Source of the DNA: Pedobacter petrophilus
GTDB lineage: Bacteria; Bacteroidota; Bacteroidia; Sphingobacteriales; Sphingobacteriaceae
Assembly: GCF_009674725.1 (NCBI RefSeq)
Contig: NZ_WKKH01000007.1
Location: 1 to 64,000 of the forward strand
Length of the DNA stretch: 64,000 nt
Direction: 5' to 3'
The notes under the pieces were generated by a model. That model was not told where the DNA came from. It searched no databases and was given only the letters and a program-made list of their open reading frames with translations. The position numbers and the translations under genes are program-made. This document shows, piece after piece, positions 18,776 to 26,598 of the stretch (the first letter of the stretch is position 1; every line of letters begins with the position of its first letter).

Positions 18776-21094
18776 ATGCAAACACACAACCTGGGCTATC
18801 CAAGAATTGGTAGCAACCGAGAACTTAAAAAAGCCAGTGAGCAATATTGGGCTGGAAAAATCACTTTAGCAGAACTGTTAAGTAAAGGAAGAGGCATTTC
18901 TGAGCAAAACTGGAAATTGCAGCAGGAAGCAGGAATAGATTTGATTCCATCAAACGATTTCTCCTATTATGATCAGATTCTGGATATGTCGTTAACCGTT
19001 GGCGCAATTCCAAAACGTTACAATAAGGTTGTCCTTACAAAAAGTAATAATGAGCTCGATCTTTATTTCGCCATGGCCAGAGGTTATCAAAAAGACGGAC
19101 TTGATATTACCGCAATGGAGATGACTAAATGGTTAGATACCAATTACCACTACATTGTTCCGGAATTTTATAAAGACCAGGAATTCAGTTTGTTTTCGGG
19201 TAAAATTGTTAACGAATTTATTAGCGCCAGGCAAATCGGGATCGTTACTAAACCCGTAATTATTGGTCCGGTTTCTTACCTGTTATTAGGAAAAGAAAAA
19301 GAAGCTGGTTTTGATAAATTGGACCTGATCAAAAAACTGTTACCGGTTTATTTGCAGGTTCTTGCAGAATTGAAAGAACAGGGTGCAGAATGGGTACAGT
19401 TTGATGAGCCTTTCTTAGCGCTTGATATTGATGAAAAAGCGAAAAAAGCGTACGAATATGTGTATGCGGAAATTAAAAAACAATTCCCTCATTTAAAAGT
19501 ATTGGTGGCTACTTATTTTGAAGGATTGAAAGATAATCTGGCACTGGCTACTTCATTGCCGGTAAAGGCTTTGCATATCGATTTAGTGCGTTGCCCGGAG
19601 CAATTAGAAGAAGTTTTAAATGCCATACCTGTTGAATTGACGCTATCACTTGGTGTGGTAGATGGCAGAAATATCTGGAAAAATGACTTTGAACAATCTT
19701 TGGCCATAATTGATAAAGCGGTCGAAAAATTGGGTAGTGACCGTATATTAATAGCACCATCTTGCTCTTTATTGCATTCGCCCTGCGATTTAGACCTGGA
19801 AACGAACGGGGAAACCTTGACTCCTGAAATTAAACAGTGGTTAGCTTTCGCAAAACAAAAAGTGGAAGAAATTGTGACTTTAAAAGCATTGGCAACTGAA
19901 AATCCTGATGTTGATGTATTAGCAAAGTTAGTGCAAAATAAAAAGGCAATTGAAAGCAGAAGAACTTCAGGGCTGATTCATAATGAACAGATTAAGCAAA
20001 GGATAGGTGCAATCACAGCCGCAGATGCACAGCGCTTAAATGTTTTTGCTTCCAGGAAAAAAGCACAAAAGGATATTCTGAATTTGCCGCTTTTTCCAAC
20101 CACCACTATCGGCTCATTTCCACAAACTGCAGCGGTAAGGAATTGGAGGTCACAATTTAAAAAAGGCGAAATTACACCTGCTGAGTACGATGCGCTGTTG
20201 AAAAAAGAAACAGAAGAAGCCATTCACTGGCAGGAGCAAATTGGTATAGATGTTTTGGTGCATGGCGAGTTTGAACGTAATGATATGGTTGAATACTTTG
20301 GCGAGCAGCTGAATGGATTCACCTTCACCAAAAACGGATGGGTACAAAGTTATGGCAGCCGTTGCGTTAAACCTCCAATAATTTATGGAGATGTAGATCG
20401 TCCGAAACCGATGACGGTTTACTGGACAGAATATGCACAATCCCTTACCAAAAGCCTCGTAAAGGGTATGTTAACCGGCCCGGTAACCATTTTGCAATGG
20501 TCGTTTGTGCGTAATGATCAGCCGCGTTCGGTTACTTGTAACCAGATTGCTTTTGCCATTCGTGATGAAGTGATTGACCTGGAAAAAGCAGGCATCAAAG
20601 TAATTCAAATAGATGAGCCGGCCATTCGAGAAGGTTTGCCTTTAAGAAAAAAAGACTGGCAGCAATACTTGAAATGGGCGGTAGATGCCTTTAAAATTTC
20701 TGCAAGCGGCGTAAAAGATGAAACGCAGATTCATACACACATGTGTTATTCTGAATTTAACGATATCATCCAAAATATTGCAGATATGGATGCTGATGTA
20801 ATTACTATTGAATGTTCGCGTTCGCAAATGGAATTATTAGATGCCTTTGCAGATTTTAAATACCCTAATGAAATCGGTCCTGGTGTTTACGATATCCACT
20901 CTCCGAGAGTACCATCAAGAGCAGAAATGGTACAGCTTTTGGAAAAGGCCAGAGCCGTGGTTCCTGCAGATCAGCTTTGGGTAAATCCAGATTGTGGATT
21001 AAAAACACGCCATTGGGATGAAACCAAAAAAGCACTGATCGAGATGGTTGCTGCTGCGCAGGAAATGCGTCAGGAAGTCTTAGCTCAAGTATAA
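18776..21094 (+). CDS. metE: Cobalamin-independent methionine synthase
   Basis: This 772-residue enzyme transfers a methyl group from 5-methyltetrahydropteroyl-triglutamate to homocysteine. The start MQTHNLGYPRIGSNRELKKA is canonical; a TTG two codons upstream is not needed. The N-terminal half is the folate-binding domain, and the C-terminal barrel begins near LFPTTTIGSFPQT. Zinc and homocysteine ligands are seen in HTHMCYSEF, ECSRSQMELL and NPDCGLKTR. It is controlled by the upstream cobalamin riboswitch, implying the genome also has a B12-dependent MetH. A terminator follows directly. Confidence 0.98.
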   Translation: MQTHNLGYPRIGSNRELKKASEQYWAGKITLAELLSKGRGISEQNWKLQQEAGIDLIPSNDFSYYDQILDMSLTVGAIPKRYNKVVLTKSNNELDLYFAMARGYQKDGLDITAMEMTKWLDTNYHYIVPEFYKDQEFSLFSGKIVNEFISARQIGIVTKPVIIGPVSYLLLGKEKEAGFDKLDLIKKLLPVYLQVLAELKEQGAEWVQFDEPFLALDIDEKAKKAYEYVYAEIKKQFPHLKVLVATYFEGLKDNLALATSLPVKALHIDLVRCPEQLEEVLNAIPVELTLSLGVVDGRNIWKNDFEQSLAIIDKAVEKLGSDRILIAPSCSLLHSPCDLDLETNGETLTPEIKQWLAFAKQKVEEIVTLKALATENPDVDVLAKLVQNKKAIESRRTSGLIHNEQIKQRIGAITAADAQRLNVFASRKKAQKDILNLPLFPTTTIGSFPQTAAVRNWRSQFKKGEITPAEYDALLKKETEEAIHWQEQIGIDVLVHGEFERNDMVEYFGEQLNGFTFTKNGWVQSYGSRCVKPPIIYGDVDRPKPMTVYWTEYAQSLTKSLVKGMLTGPVTILQWSFVRNDQPRSVTCNQIAFAIRDEVIDLEKAGIKVIQIDEPAIREGLPLRKKDWQQYLKWAVDAFKISASGVKDETQIHTHMCYSEFNDIIQNIADMDADVITIECSRSQMELLDAFADFKYPNEIGPGVYDIHSPRVPSRAEMVQLLEKARAVVPADQLWVNPDCGLKTRHWDETKKALIEMVAAAQEMRQEVLAQV

Positions 21095-21110
21095 ATCAGC
21101 TTTATAATAT

Positions 21111-21141
21111 AAAAATGCCGCCTGGGTGCGGCATTTTTTTT
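21111..21141 (+). terminator. Rho-independent terminator of metE
   Basis: AATGCCGC/GCGGCATT is a perfect 8-bp stem with a 6-nt loop, and the T-run directly follows. Confidence 0.92.
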
Positions 21142-21178
21142 AGTTAAAACACCATTTACAGCAGGTAAACATTAATCC

Positions 21179-21598
21179 ATGCAAATTTATATCACCAGGA
21201 GCGTACGTTTTAATGCGGCAAAACGTATTTATCGTGAAGATTGGACACCAGATCAAAACCTTAAGGTATTCGGCCAGGCTGCTAATGCCAATTATCATGG
21301 GCATAATTTTAACCTTTGGGTAACTTTTAGTAAAAAGCCCACACCTGCGAATGAAGATTTACCTTTTCCGAAGGCTCTGGATAATGTCCTGGAAAACGAA
21401 ATTATTGCCAAAATAGACCATAAAAATCTCAGCCTCAATGTAGATTTTATCAAAGGAAAACTTGCCACAACAGATCAGCTTTGTATTGCTATTTTTAATC
21501 TGCTTCGGCCTATCGTTAATGCTCATGAAAATTTCGGATTATATAGCGTTAAATTACAGGAAGCAGAGGGATATCTGGTTACCTATTTAGGGGTTTAG
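21179..21598 (+). CDS. 6-pyruvoyl-tetrahydropterin synthase-family protein lacking key residues
   Basis: This 139-residue T-fold protein is clearly related to QueD/PTPS: ANYHGHNFNLWVTF, KIDHKNLNxD-like KIDHKNLSLNVDF, TTDQLCIAIF and VKLQEAEG. Zinc is usually held by three His. Two (His40, His42) are present, but the first, in the FxAAH motif, is Lys15 (RFNAAKRIY). The catalytic Cys of the GKCANxNxHGHN motif is Ala34 (FGQAANANYHGHN). It may therefore not catalyse the usual reaction. It is monocistronic, downstream of metE's terminator, and not near other queuosine genes. Confidence 0.85.
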   Translation: MQIYITRSVRFNAAKRIYREDWTPDQNLKVFGQAANANYHGHNFNLWVTFSKKPTPANEDLPFPKALDNVLENEIIAKIDHKNLSLNVDFIKGKLATTDQLCIAIFNLLRPIVNAHENFGLYSVKLQEAEGYLVTYLGV

Positions 21599-21684
21599 CC
21601 TATTCCGGATAAACATTAAGATAATATTCGACAGCTTTTCCCAACAAAAAGCTTTACATGGTGTTGGATATATAAAATTACACT

Positions 21685-22377
21685 GTGTATTTATTAGCAA
21701 TAGATTTTAGAAATATTTTCTTAAGTGATCTGGATTTAGAGTTGGCGCTTGAAATTGGTCTCCGAACGATCATCATGTTTGCACTGGTTTTAATCTTTCT
21801 TCGGTCATCAGGCAAAAAAGGAGTGAGGCAGCTCAGTATTTTTGAAGTTGCCATAATTATAGCGCTTGGTTCTGCTGCCGGCGACCCGATGCTGAACAGT
21901 GAATCTGCTATTTTACCATCGTTACTGGTATTTATTGTAATTTTAGGATTCTACAGGCTTATTACTTATCTGGCTGCAAAAAACCAGCGGATAGAAAATA
22001 TTCTGGAAGGGAAACCCATTTATATTATCGAAGACGGCATATTTACATTAAAAGAGGAGGGAGATGCTAATTTTGCCCAGGATGAATTTTTTGCCGAAAT
22101 GCGCGGACAAAATATAGAACATGTTGGCCAGGTTCGTACAGCAGTTTTAGAATCTAATGGTCAGGTGAGTTTTCTGTTTTATCCGAATGAGAAAGTGAAG
22201 AAGGGTATGCCGGTCTATCCAAAACAATTTGCCGGCAAGTCTCGCGAAATACCAGAAAGCGGAGATTACGCCTGTACCCACTGCGCCCGTGTTAGTTACC
22301 TCAGCAAACCCTTTTCTTGCCAGCGTTGCGGAAAGGATGAGTGGGTTCCTGCCATAGATTCGCTTAGGCATACATAA
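21685..22377 (+). CDS. YetF/DUF421 membrane protein with C-terminal zinc ribbon
   Basis: This 230-residue protein starts with GTG. It has about three N-terminal membrane helices (25-45, 55-75, 80-98) and then the DUF421/YetF soluble domain (VQIIEDG-like IYIIEDG, DEFFAEMRGQNI, VRTAVLESNGQVSF). The tail holds a CxxC...CxxC pair (CTHC and CQRC, about 12 residues apart), which looks like a small zinc ribbon added to the usual domain. The function of DUF421 is not well defined; some members affect envelope stress or spore germination. The start is chosen because the first helix follows directly. Confidence 0.85.
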   Translation: MYLLAIDFRNIFLSDLDLELALEIGLRTIIMFALVLIFLRSSGKKGVRQLSIFEVAIIIALGSAAGDPMLNSESAILPSLLVFIVILGFYRLITYLAAKNQRIENILEGKPIYIIEDGIFTLKEEGDANFAQDEFFAEMRGQNIEHVGQVRTAVLESNGQVSFLFYPNEKVKKGMPVYPKQFAGKSREIPESGDYACTHCARVSYLSKPFSCQRCGKDEWVPAIDSLRHT

Positions 22378-22500
22378 TTATTGATGGTGAGTTTTTAAGT
22401 CGCAGAAGTGCTCCTTGCGTTATAAGCTGGTCGAGTAAAGCAGGTGGGTTTTCGATAGGTTCAACATGGCTTCCAATAAAGGAAACTGGCTTTAAATGAA

Positions 22501-22533
22501 AAACGGGAATCATCCAGTGGACGATCCCCGTTT
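22501..22533. other. Hairpin in the gap after the YetF gene
   Basis: AAACGGG and CCCGTTT can pair around a partly complementary centre, but no T-run follows, so it is not a clear terminator. The rest of 22378-22800 shows nothing recognisable. Confidence 0.3.
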
Positions 22534-22800
22534 AATCTAAATTAACGCTCTCCATAATAAGACGCAGTTTGCAGCCTTTTATTGTATCGCAATTAATTTT
22601 TTTTATTTATTTTTCTGATTAGGATAAGCAGGATCTTTTTTATTTATAATTTCTCAGGTGGCAAGAAACAGGAAATATAGAAAATACAGCTGCTCCGGAA
22701 ATCAGGTAAGAGGCTGTTTATGATAAAGAGGGGTGGTGATATCTTGTAGATCACCGCCAGACTTTGCAATACCCGATTCCGGTACTAAACCTGAAAAAAC

Positions 22801-23289
22801 TTATCCATACTGTTTTTTCCAGTCGGCTTTCATTTGCGTATACTGCAGATCGGCCTCTGCCAGTTTCCACTTTTCATAAAAAATAGCAGCAGATTCTGCC
22901 TTTTCTGCTTCCCCGGTTCCACGGGCTAATTCTGCATAATTGTTCTCTTTGTCGTATTTTTTGCCGCCTTTATAGTTGGCATATCTTCTTGCACGGGTAT
23001 AACCCATTTGCAGAAATTTCCAGGCCATATCGGCACCTACAAAATCATGCTCCTTAAGATAGTGTTGAAAACATTTGAAAATTTCTTCACTGCTTTGTGT
23101 GGCAATGCCTGGGTTTTTAAATCGCCAGTGCATTCCAATTTCCGTTTTATATGGCTCACAAATCAGTACACCTTGTTCACCCTTTCCAACGCGATAACTT
23201 TCGGGGTGTTCCCGGTAATCAATATCAGGCTTCCATGGATATTGGTTTTGGTCGAAATTAAGATAGGAAGGCTGGCGCAGTTTTGACAT
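22801..23289 (-). CDS. DUF4385 domain protein
   Basis: This 162-residue cytoplasmic protein of the DUF4385 family is recognised from a dense set of conserved residues: PDIDYREHPESYRVGKGEQG, VLICEPYKTEI, HWRFKNP and MAWKFLQMGYTRARRYANY. The family occurs in bacteria and some phages and has no established function. The cluster of invariant aromatic and basic residues suggests a nucleic-acid or nucleotide interaction, which is only inference. It is monocistronic. The 348-bp stretch downstream holds an inverted intergenic repeat. Confidence 0.88.
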   Translation of the reverse strand: MSKLRQPSYLNFDQNQYPWKPDIDYREHPESYRVGKGEQGVLICEPYKTEIGMHWRFKNPGIATQSSEEIFKCFQHYLKEHDFVGADMAWKFLQMGYTRARRYANYKGGKKYDKENNYAELARGTGEAEKAESAAIFYEKWKLAEADLQYTQMKADWKKQYG

Positions 23290-23425
23290 TTAATTAAGCT
23301 AACAATTCCAACACTCAGATGGTTTGGTTTGGCTAAAACCTGACGTTTTCTATTAATAGTGTTTATTTTGATCAGTAAGAGCCTGTTTAAATTTTATTCA
23401 ATTATATTACAGACGTTACTTTTTC

Positions 23426-23495
23426 TGTCACACTGAGCTTGACGAAGTGCTTTTTCTACATTAAAAATAAGGTCTTCGACAGGCTCAGACTGACA
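23426..23495. repeat. Intergenic inverted repeat (GACGAAG/CTTCGAC type)
   Basis: TGTCACACTGAGCTTGACGA is mirrored by TCTTCGACAGGCTCAGACTGACA-like sequence across about 25 nt, giving a long imperfect hairpin in the gap 23290-23637. This type of palindromic unit is scattered through many Bacteroidota genomes. No gene is seen in the gap. Confidence 0.65.
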
Positions 23496-23637
23496 TGCTA
23501 ATTATTTTCATTTAAATTTAAACAGGATCTAAGATGATTTGAATCAATTGAAACGAATACAATATTGTCAATCTGAAGTGGTGAAATCTATTAAATAGGG
23601 CTTTAAAGAAGCGTTACAATTAATTAATGCTATTAGC

Positions 23638-24786
23638 TCAACCTGTCTTCTTCACTTCAAGAAAACTCCTCAAACCAATCATAGCAAGGGCTGCAATGCC
23701 AAATGCAGCGCCTACCCATGAGGTAATCGCCACGCCGTAGCAGAAAATAAACCAGCCGCTTACTGTGGTTCCAATCGCTACGCCCAGGTTACCAAATGAA
23801 GTAGCCAGGCTATTGGCAAACGCTAAAGATTGAGGTGCAGCAGAAATCATATAAGCAGATGCATTTAAGAAGCATGGCGCGTAAAAGAACCCCCAGATAG
23901 CGATAACAAAAATGTCTGCTATTGTACTGCCATCTGAAAAATACAGCAATACCGGAATAATTACTGTGCCTGATAAAAATAATGCCGTTGTTTTCGGAAT
24001 GTTCTTGTTCAGCATTTTTCCTGAAAGCCAGTTTGAAAAGACACCCGTAATGCCGAATAATAAGAGCATATAGCTGACCATTTCATCGCTCATATCTTTT
24101 GTTTTGGTGAGGTAATCGGCAAAATAGCTATAGGTAGAAAACCAGGCGGCAATCATCAAAAAGTTCATCGCCGTGCTCAAGATAAAAGATCTGTCTGTAA
24201 GTATTTTGAATTGGCTGCCATAAGATTTCTTTTCCCGCACTGGCATAGGGGGCAGGCCTTTTAGAATGGCAAAGAGTGCAATCACCGTCACGGCAGCTTG
24301 TATCATAAACGAAACCTGCCAGGTCATTTTGCTTGCAAGGTAGGTGGCAAGCGGCACAGTAGTTACCATTGTAATTGCAATACCGCCAAGCACAATTCCC
24401 ATCATTTCATTTTTTTTGTTTTCTGTAACATCTGCAGTTGCTGCAGCAATGGCTACGGCAATGTAAACTGGCTGAAGAAACGCAGGCAGGATTCTAACCA
24501 ATAACAGCAACCAAAAAGGAGGCGCAAACGAAGAAACTACTCCTGTTACCAGAAAGATAGAAATTGCAGTTAGCATCACCTTTTTACGGTCGAAACCTGA
24601 TGCGAGTAAAGTCATAAACGGACCGGTGAGGGCAATCACCATGGCGAATGCACTCAGTAAAACCCCTGCTTTTTCGATTGAAATTTGATAGTGTTCTGCT
24701 ACCTGAGGCAAGATACCGATGACACCAAATTCTGTCGTAATCACGCCAATCATTCCCAAACAACCTATGTAGGCAACTTTTTTCAT
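23638..24786 (-). CDS. MFS transporter (drug-efflux-like)
   Basis: This 382-residue protein has about 12 hydrophobic segments typical of the DHA1-type major facilitator family. The first loop has GFDRKKVM (the motif A position) and an N-terminal FGVIGILPQVAEHYQIS pattern seen in sugar or drug efflux permeases. It sits in the inner membrane. Its start overlaps the upstream NAD(P)H-quinone reductase by 4 bp, and the pair is divergent from a LysR regulator. This arrangement suggests induced export or detoxification of an electrophilic or aromatic compound. Confidence 0.9.
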   Translation of the reverse strand: MKKVAYIGCLGMIGVITTEFGVIGILPQVAEHYQISIEKAGVLLSAFAMVIALTGPFMTLLASGFDRKKVMLTAISIFLVTGVVSSFAPPFWLLLLVRILPAFLQPVYIAVAIAAATADVTENKKNEMMGIVLGGIAITMVTTVPLATYLASKMTWQVSFMIQAAVTVIALFAILKGLPPMPVREKKSYGSQFKILTDRSFILSTAMNFLMIAAWFSTYSYFADYLTKTKDMSDEMVSYMLLLFGITGVFSNWLSGKMLNKNIPKTTALFLSGTVIIPVLLYFSDGSTIADIFVIAIWGFFYAPCFLNASAYMISAAPQSLAFANSLATSFGNLGVAIGTTVSGWFIFCYGVAITSWVGAAFGIAALAMIGLRSFLEVKKTG

Positions 24787-25394
24787 ATTATTCTGTTTAT
24801 TTTTTCCAGGTGTAATTTGTACTGGTTTAAGTATTCAGTAGTATTGGCATTTTTGATGAGGTCATAGAAATGGAAACTCTCCAGTTTTCGCATGCCCATG
24901 TACGCATGCATGCGATGAAATCCGAAAAGAATGCCGTCATCAACGCTATGTTGACTGAAAAAACCTCCCTGCGCGGTAAATGCGTTTTCAGGGGCATTCA
25001 TGCTGGCTGTTACCAGGTATGGCTTCTGAGTCAGGCGGCCGCCAGTTCCATAATTAATCGCAGGATTTTCCGATGAACGTCCGTCTCCCTTCGAGAGACC
25101 GTTTAACCTTCCTGCTGAAAGTACTTCAAAGTATCGCTTAAGGCCATGAGGAATATTAAACCACCAGATAGGCGTGTGATAAATAATCAGGTCTGCCCAT
25201 TTGTATTTTTCTACCTCTTCCATCACTAGGTATCCATTTTTAAGGGTTGTTACCTGTATATCCGGAGCATCAGTCCGTGATGAAAAATAACCGGTCGTGA
25301 TCGCTGTAACCGCAGTATTAAATTTTCCGCGGGCATGAAGAAAGTGCTCCCCGGCATTAATGATGAATATTTTAGTCAAATTGGTTTTCTTCAT
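24783..25394 (-). CDS. Flavodoxin-fold NAD(P)H-quinone oxidoreductase (MdaB-like)
   Basis: This 203-residue flavoprotein has the MdaB/WrbA-related fold. Recognisable pieces are IFIINAGEHF at the N-terminus, WADLIIYHTPIWWFNIPHGL, KRYFEVL, and KPYLVTASMNAPENAF (FMN and active-site loops). MdaB reduces quinones by two electrons and protects against oxidative and drug stress. It is the first gene of a two-gene operon with the MFS transporter, with a 98-bp gap to the divergent LysR gene. Confidence 0.88.
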   Translation of the reverse strand: MKKTNLTKIFIINAGEHFLHARGKFNTAVTAITTGYFSSRTDAPDIQVTTLKNGYLVMEEVEKYKWADLIIYHTPIWWFNIPHGLKRYFEVLSAGRLNGLSKGDGRSSENPAINYGTGGRLTQKPYLVTASMNAPENAFTAQGGFFSQHSVDDGILFGFHRMHAYMGMRKLESFHFYDLIKNANTTEYLNQYKLHLEKINRII

Positions 25395-25480
25395 TTTCAG
25401 TGTTTTCTCATTGAGGCAAAGTTGAAATAATCATGCACATAAAGAAAATAATAAAATTTATCCATCTTCATAAAAATATT

Positions 25481-25488
25481 TATGTTTG
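25481..25488 (+). promoter_or_regulatory. -7 box (TATGTTTG) 4 nt before the LysR start
   Basis: A perfect TAnnTTTG ends four bases before the ATG at 25493. If used, the transcript would begin at or next to the start codon, so the message would be leaderless or almost so. Confidence 0.4.
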
Positions 25489-25492
25489 CATC

Positions 25493-26407
25493 ATGGTAAA
25501 TCTGGAATGGTACAGAACATTTAAAGCGGTATATCAAACAGGCTCACTCACTGCTGCATCCAAAATTTTATTCATTTCCCAACCTAACGTAAGCCAACAT
25601 TTGTCTGCCCTTGAAGCACACGTAGGCAAACAACTTTTTGAAAGAAAGCCCCGTTTAGTATCAACAGATTATGGGAAATTGTTTTATACCCAGATTGTGG
25701 AGTCTTTAGAAAAACTCGAAGCGGTAGAGTCGGCTTTCAAGGCGATTTGTAACAGCCCTAAACTTCCCAGCCTACGGATTGGTACGGTTAAAGAATATTT
25801 TCAGGCAGTATTATCAAAATCCCTGATGGAGGTGCCTGCTGAACTGCTGATTTCTTTTGGACTGACTAAAGAACTCATTTCCCGTCTTATTAAAGGGGAA
25901 CTGGATTTTGTAATTGCTACACAAAAAGCAGATGATAAAAACCTGGTTTATGAGCCGGTTTTTGAAGAGACTTTCGTAATTGCGGGTAGTATAGGAATAG
26001 ATACCGCTGCTTTTAACAAACTGGTTAAGGGAAAGGACTGGAAGCTGGTGGAAGACTGGTTGCTGAATCAAACATGGTTTGCTTACAGTTCTGATCTCGC
26101 TATGATTCGCAGATTCTGGCTTAAAAATTTCAAAAAGCGGCCGGCAATCAGACCGCATTTTGTCATCCCAGATATGCATGTCATTTTAAACGCCCTGGGC
26201 AGTAGCACAGGGCTAACCATTACCGCAGATTATCTTTTGAATGAAATGCTGGTAGAAAATAAACTGAAATTAATATGGAAAGGACAGATTCCAACAGATA
26301 ATACCTTATACCTGGTTTATGATCGTGCTAAAGTAACTGCACAACAGTTAAAACTGGCTCGCATGCTTTTGAAGGATGGTTCAGCTCGTATTCCTAGTCA
26401 GGTGTAA
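25493..26407 (+). CDS. LysR family transcriptional regulator
   Basis: From the ATG at 25493 this is a 304-residue regulator. An upstream in-frame ATG would add 20 unusual residues running through the promoter, so I reject it. The N-terminal winged helix is clear: FKAVYQTGSLTAASKILFIS, then QPNVSQHLSALEAHVGKQLF and ERKPR. The rest is a type 2 periplasmic-binding fold effector domain. It is divergent from the MdaB/MFS operon and very likely controls it, as usual for LysR pairs. The inducer is unknown. Confidence 0.93.
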   Translation: MVNLEWYRTFKAVYQTGSLTAASKILFISQPNVSQHLSALEAHVGKQLFERKPRLVSTDYGKLFYTQIVESLEKLEAVESAFKAICNSPKLPSLRIGTVKEYFQAVLSKSLMEVPAELLISFGLTKELISRLIKGELDFVIATQKADDKNLVYEPVFEETFVIAGSIGIDTAAFNKLVKGKDWKLVEDWLLNQTWFAYSSDLAMIRRFWLKNFKKRPAIRPHFVIPDMHVILNALGSSTGLTITADYLLNEMLVENKLKLIWKGQIPTDNTLYLVYDRAKVTAQQLKLARMLLKDGSARIPSQV

Positions 26408-26518
26408 CCCCATATGGCTTTACTAACTGCTGTAATAGGCAATTTAATATGCTTCCGCACTATTGCCAAATAATTGCAGTTGCGTGGATTGTTGTAATAA
26501 CATCGTTTTTGAGCAAAT

Positions 26519-26541
26519 AGCCCACTTAATTTGCGTGGGCT
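26519..26541. other. Hairpin between convergent genes
   Basis: AGCCCAC/GTGGGCT form a 7-bp stem with a 9-nt loop in the 190-bp gap between the convergent LysR and GH127 genes. There is no T-run on either strand, so terminator function is uncertain. Confidence 0.35.
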
Positions 26542-26598
26542 TGCCGCTACATTGTCGCTTAATAGCTCATAAGATAATGGCACCGGCTATTAAAAATT

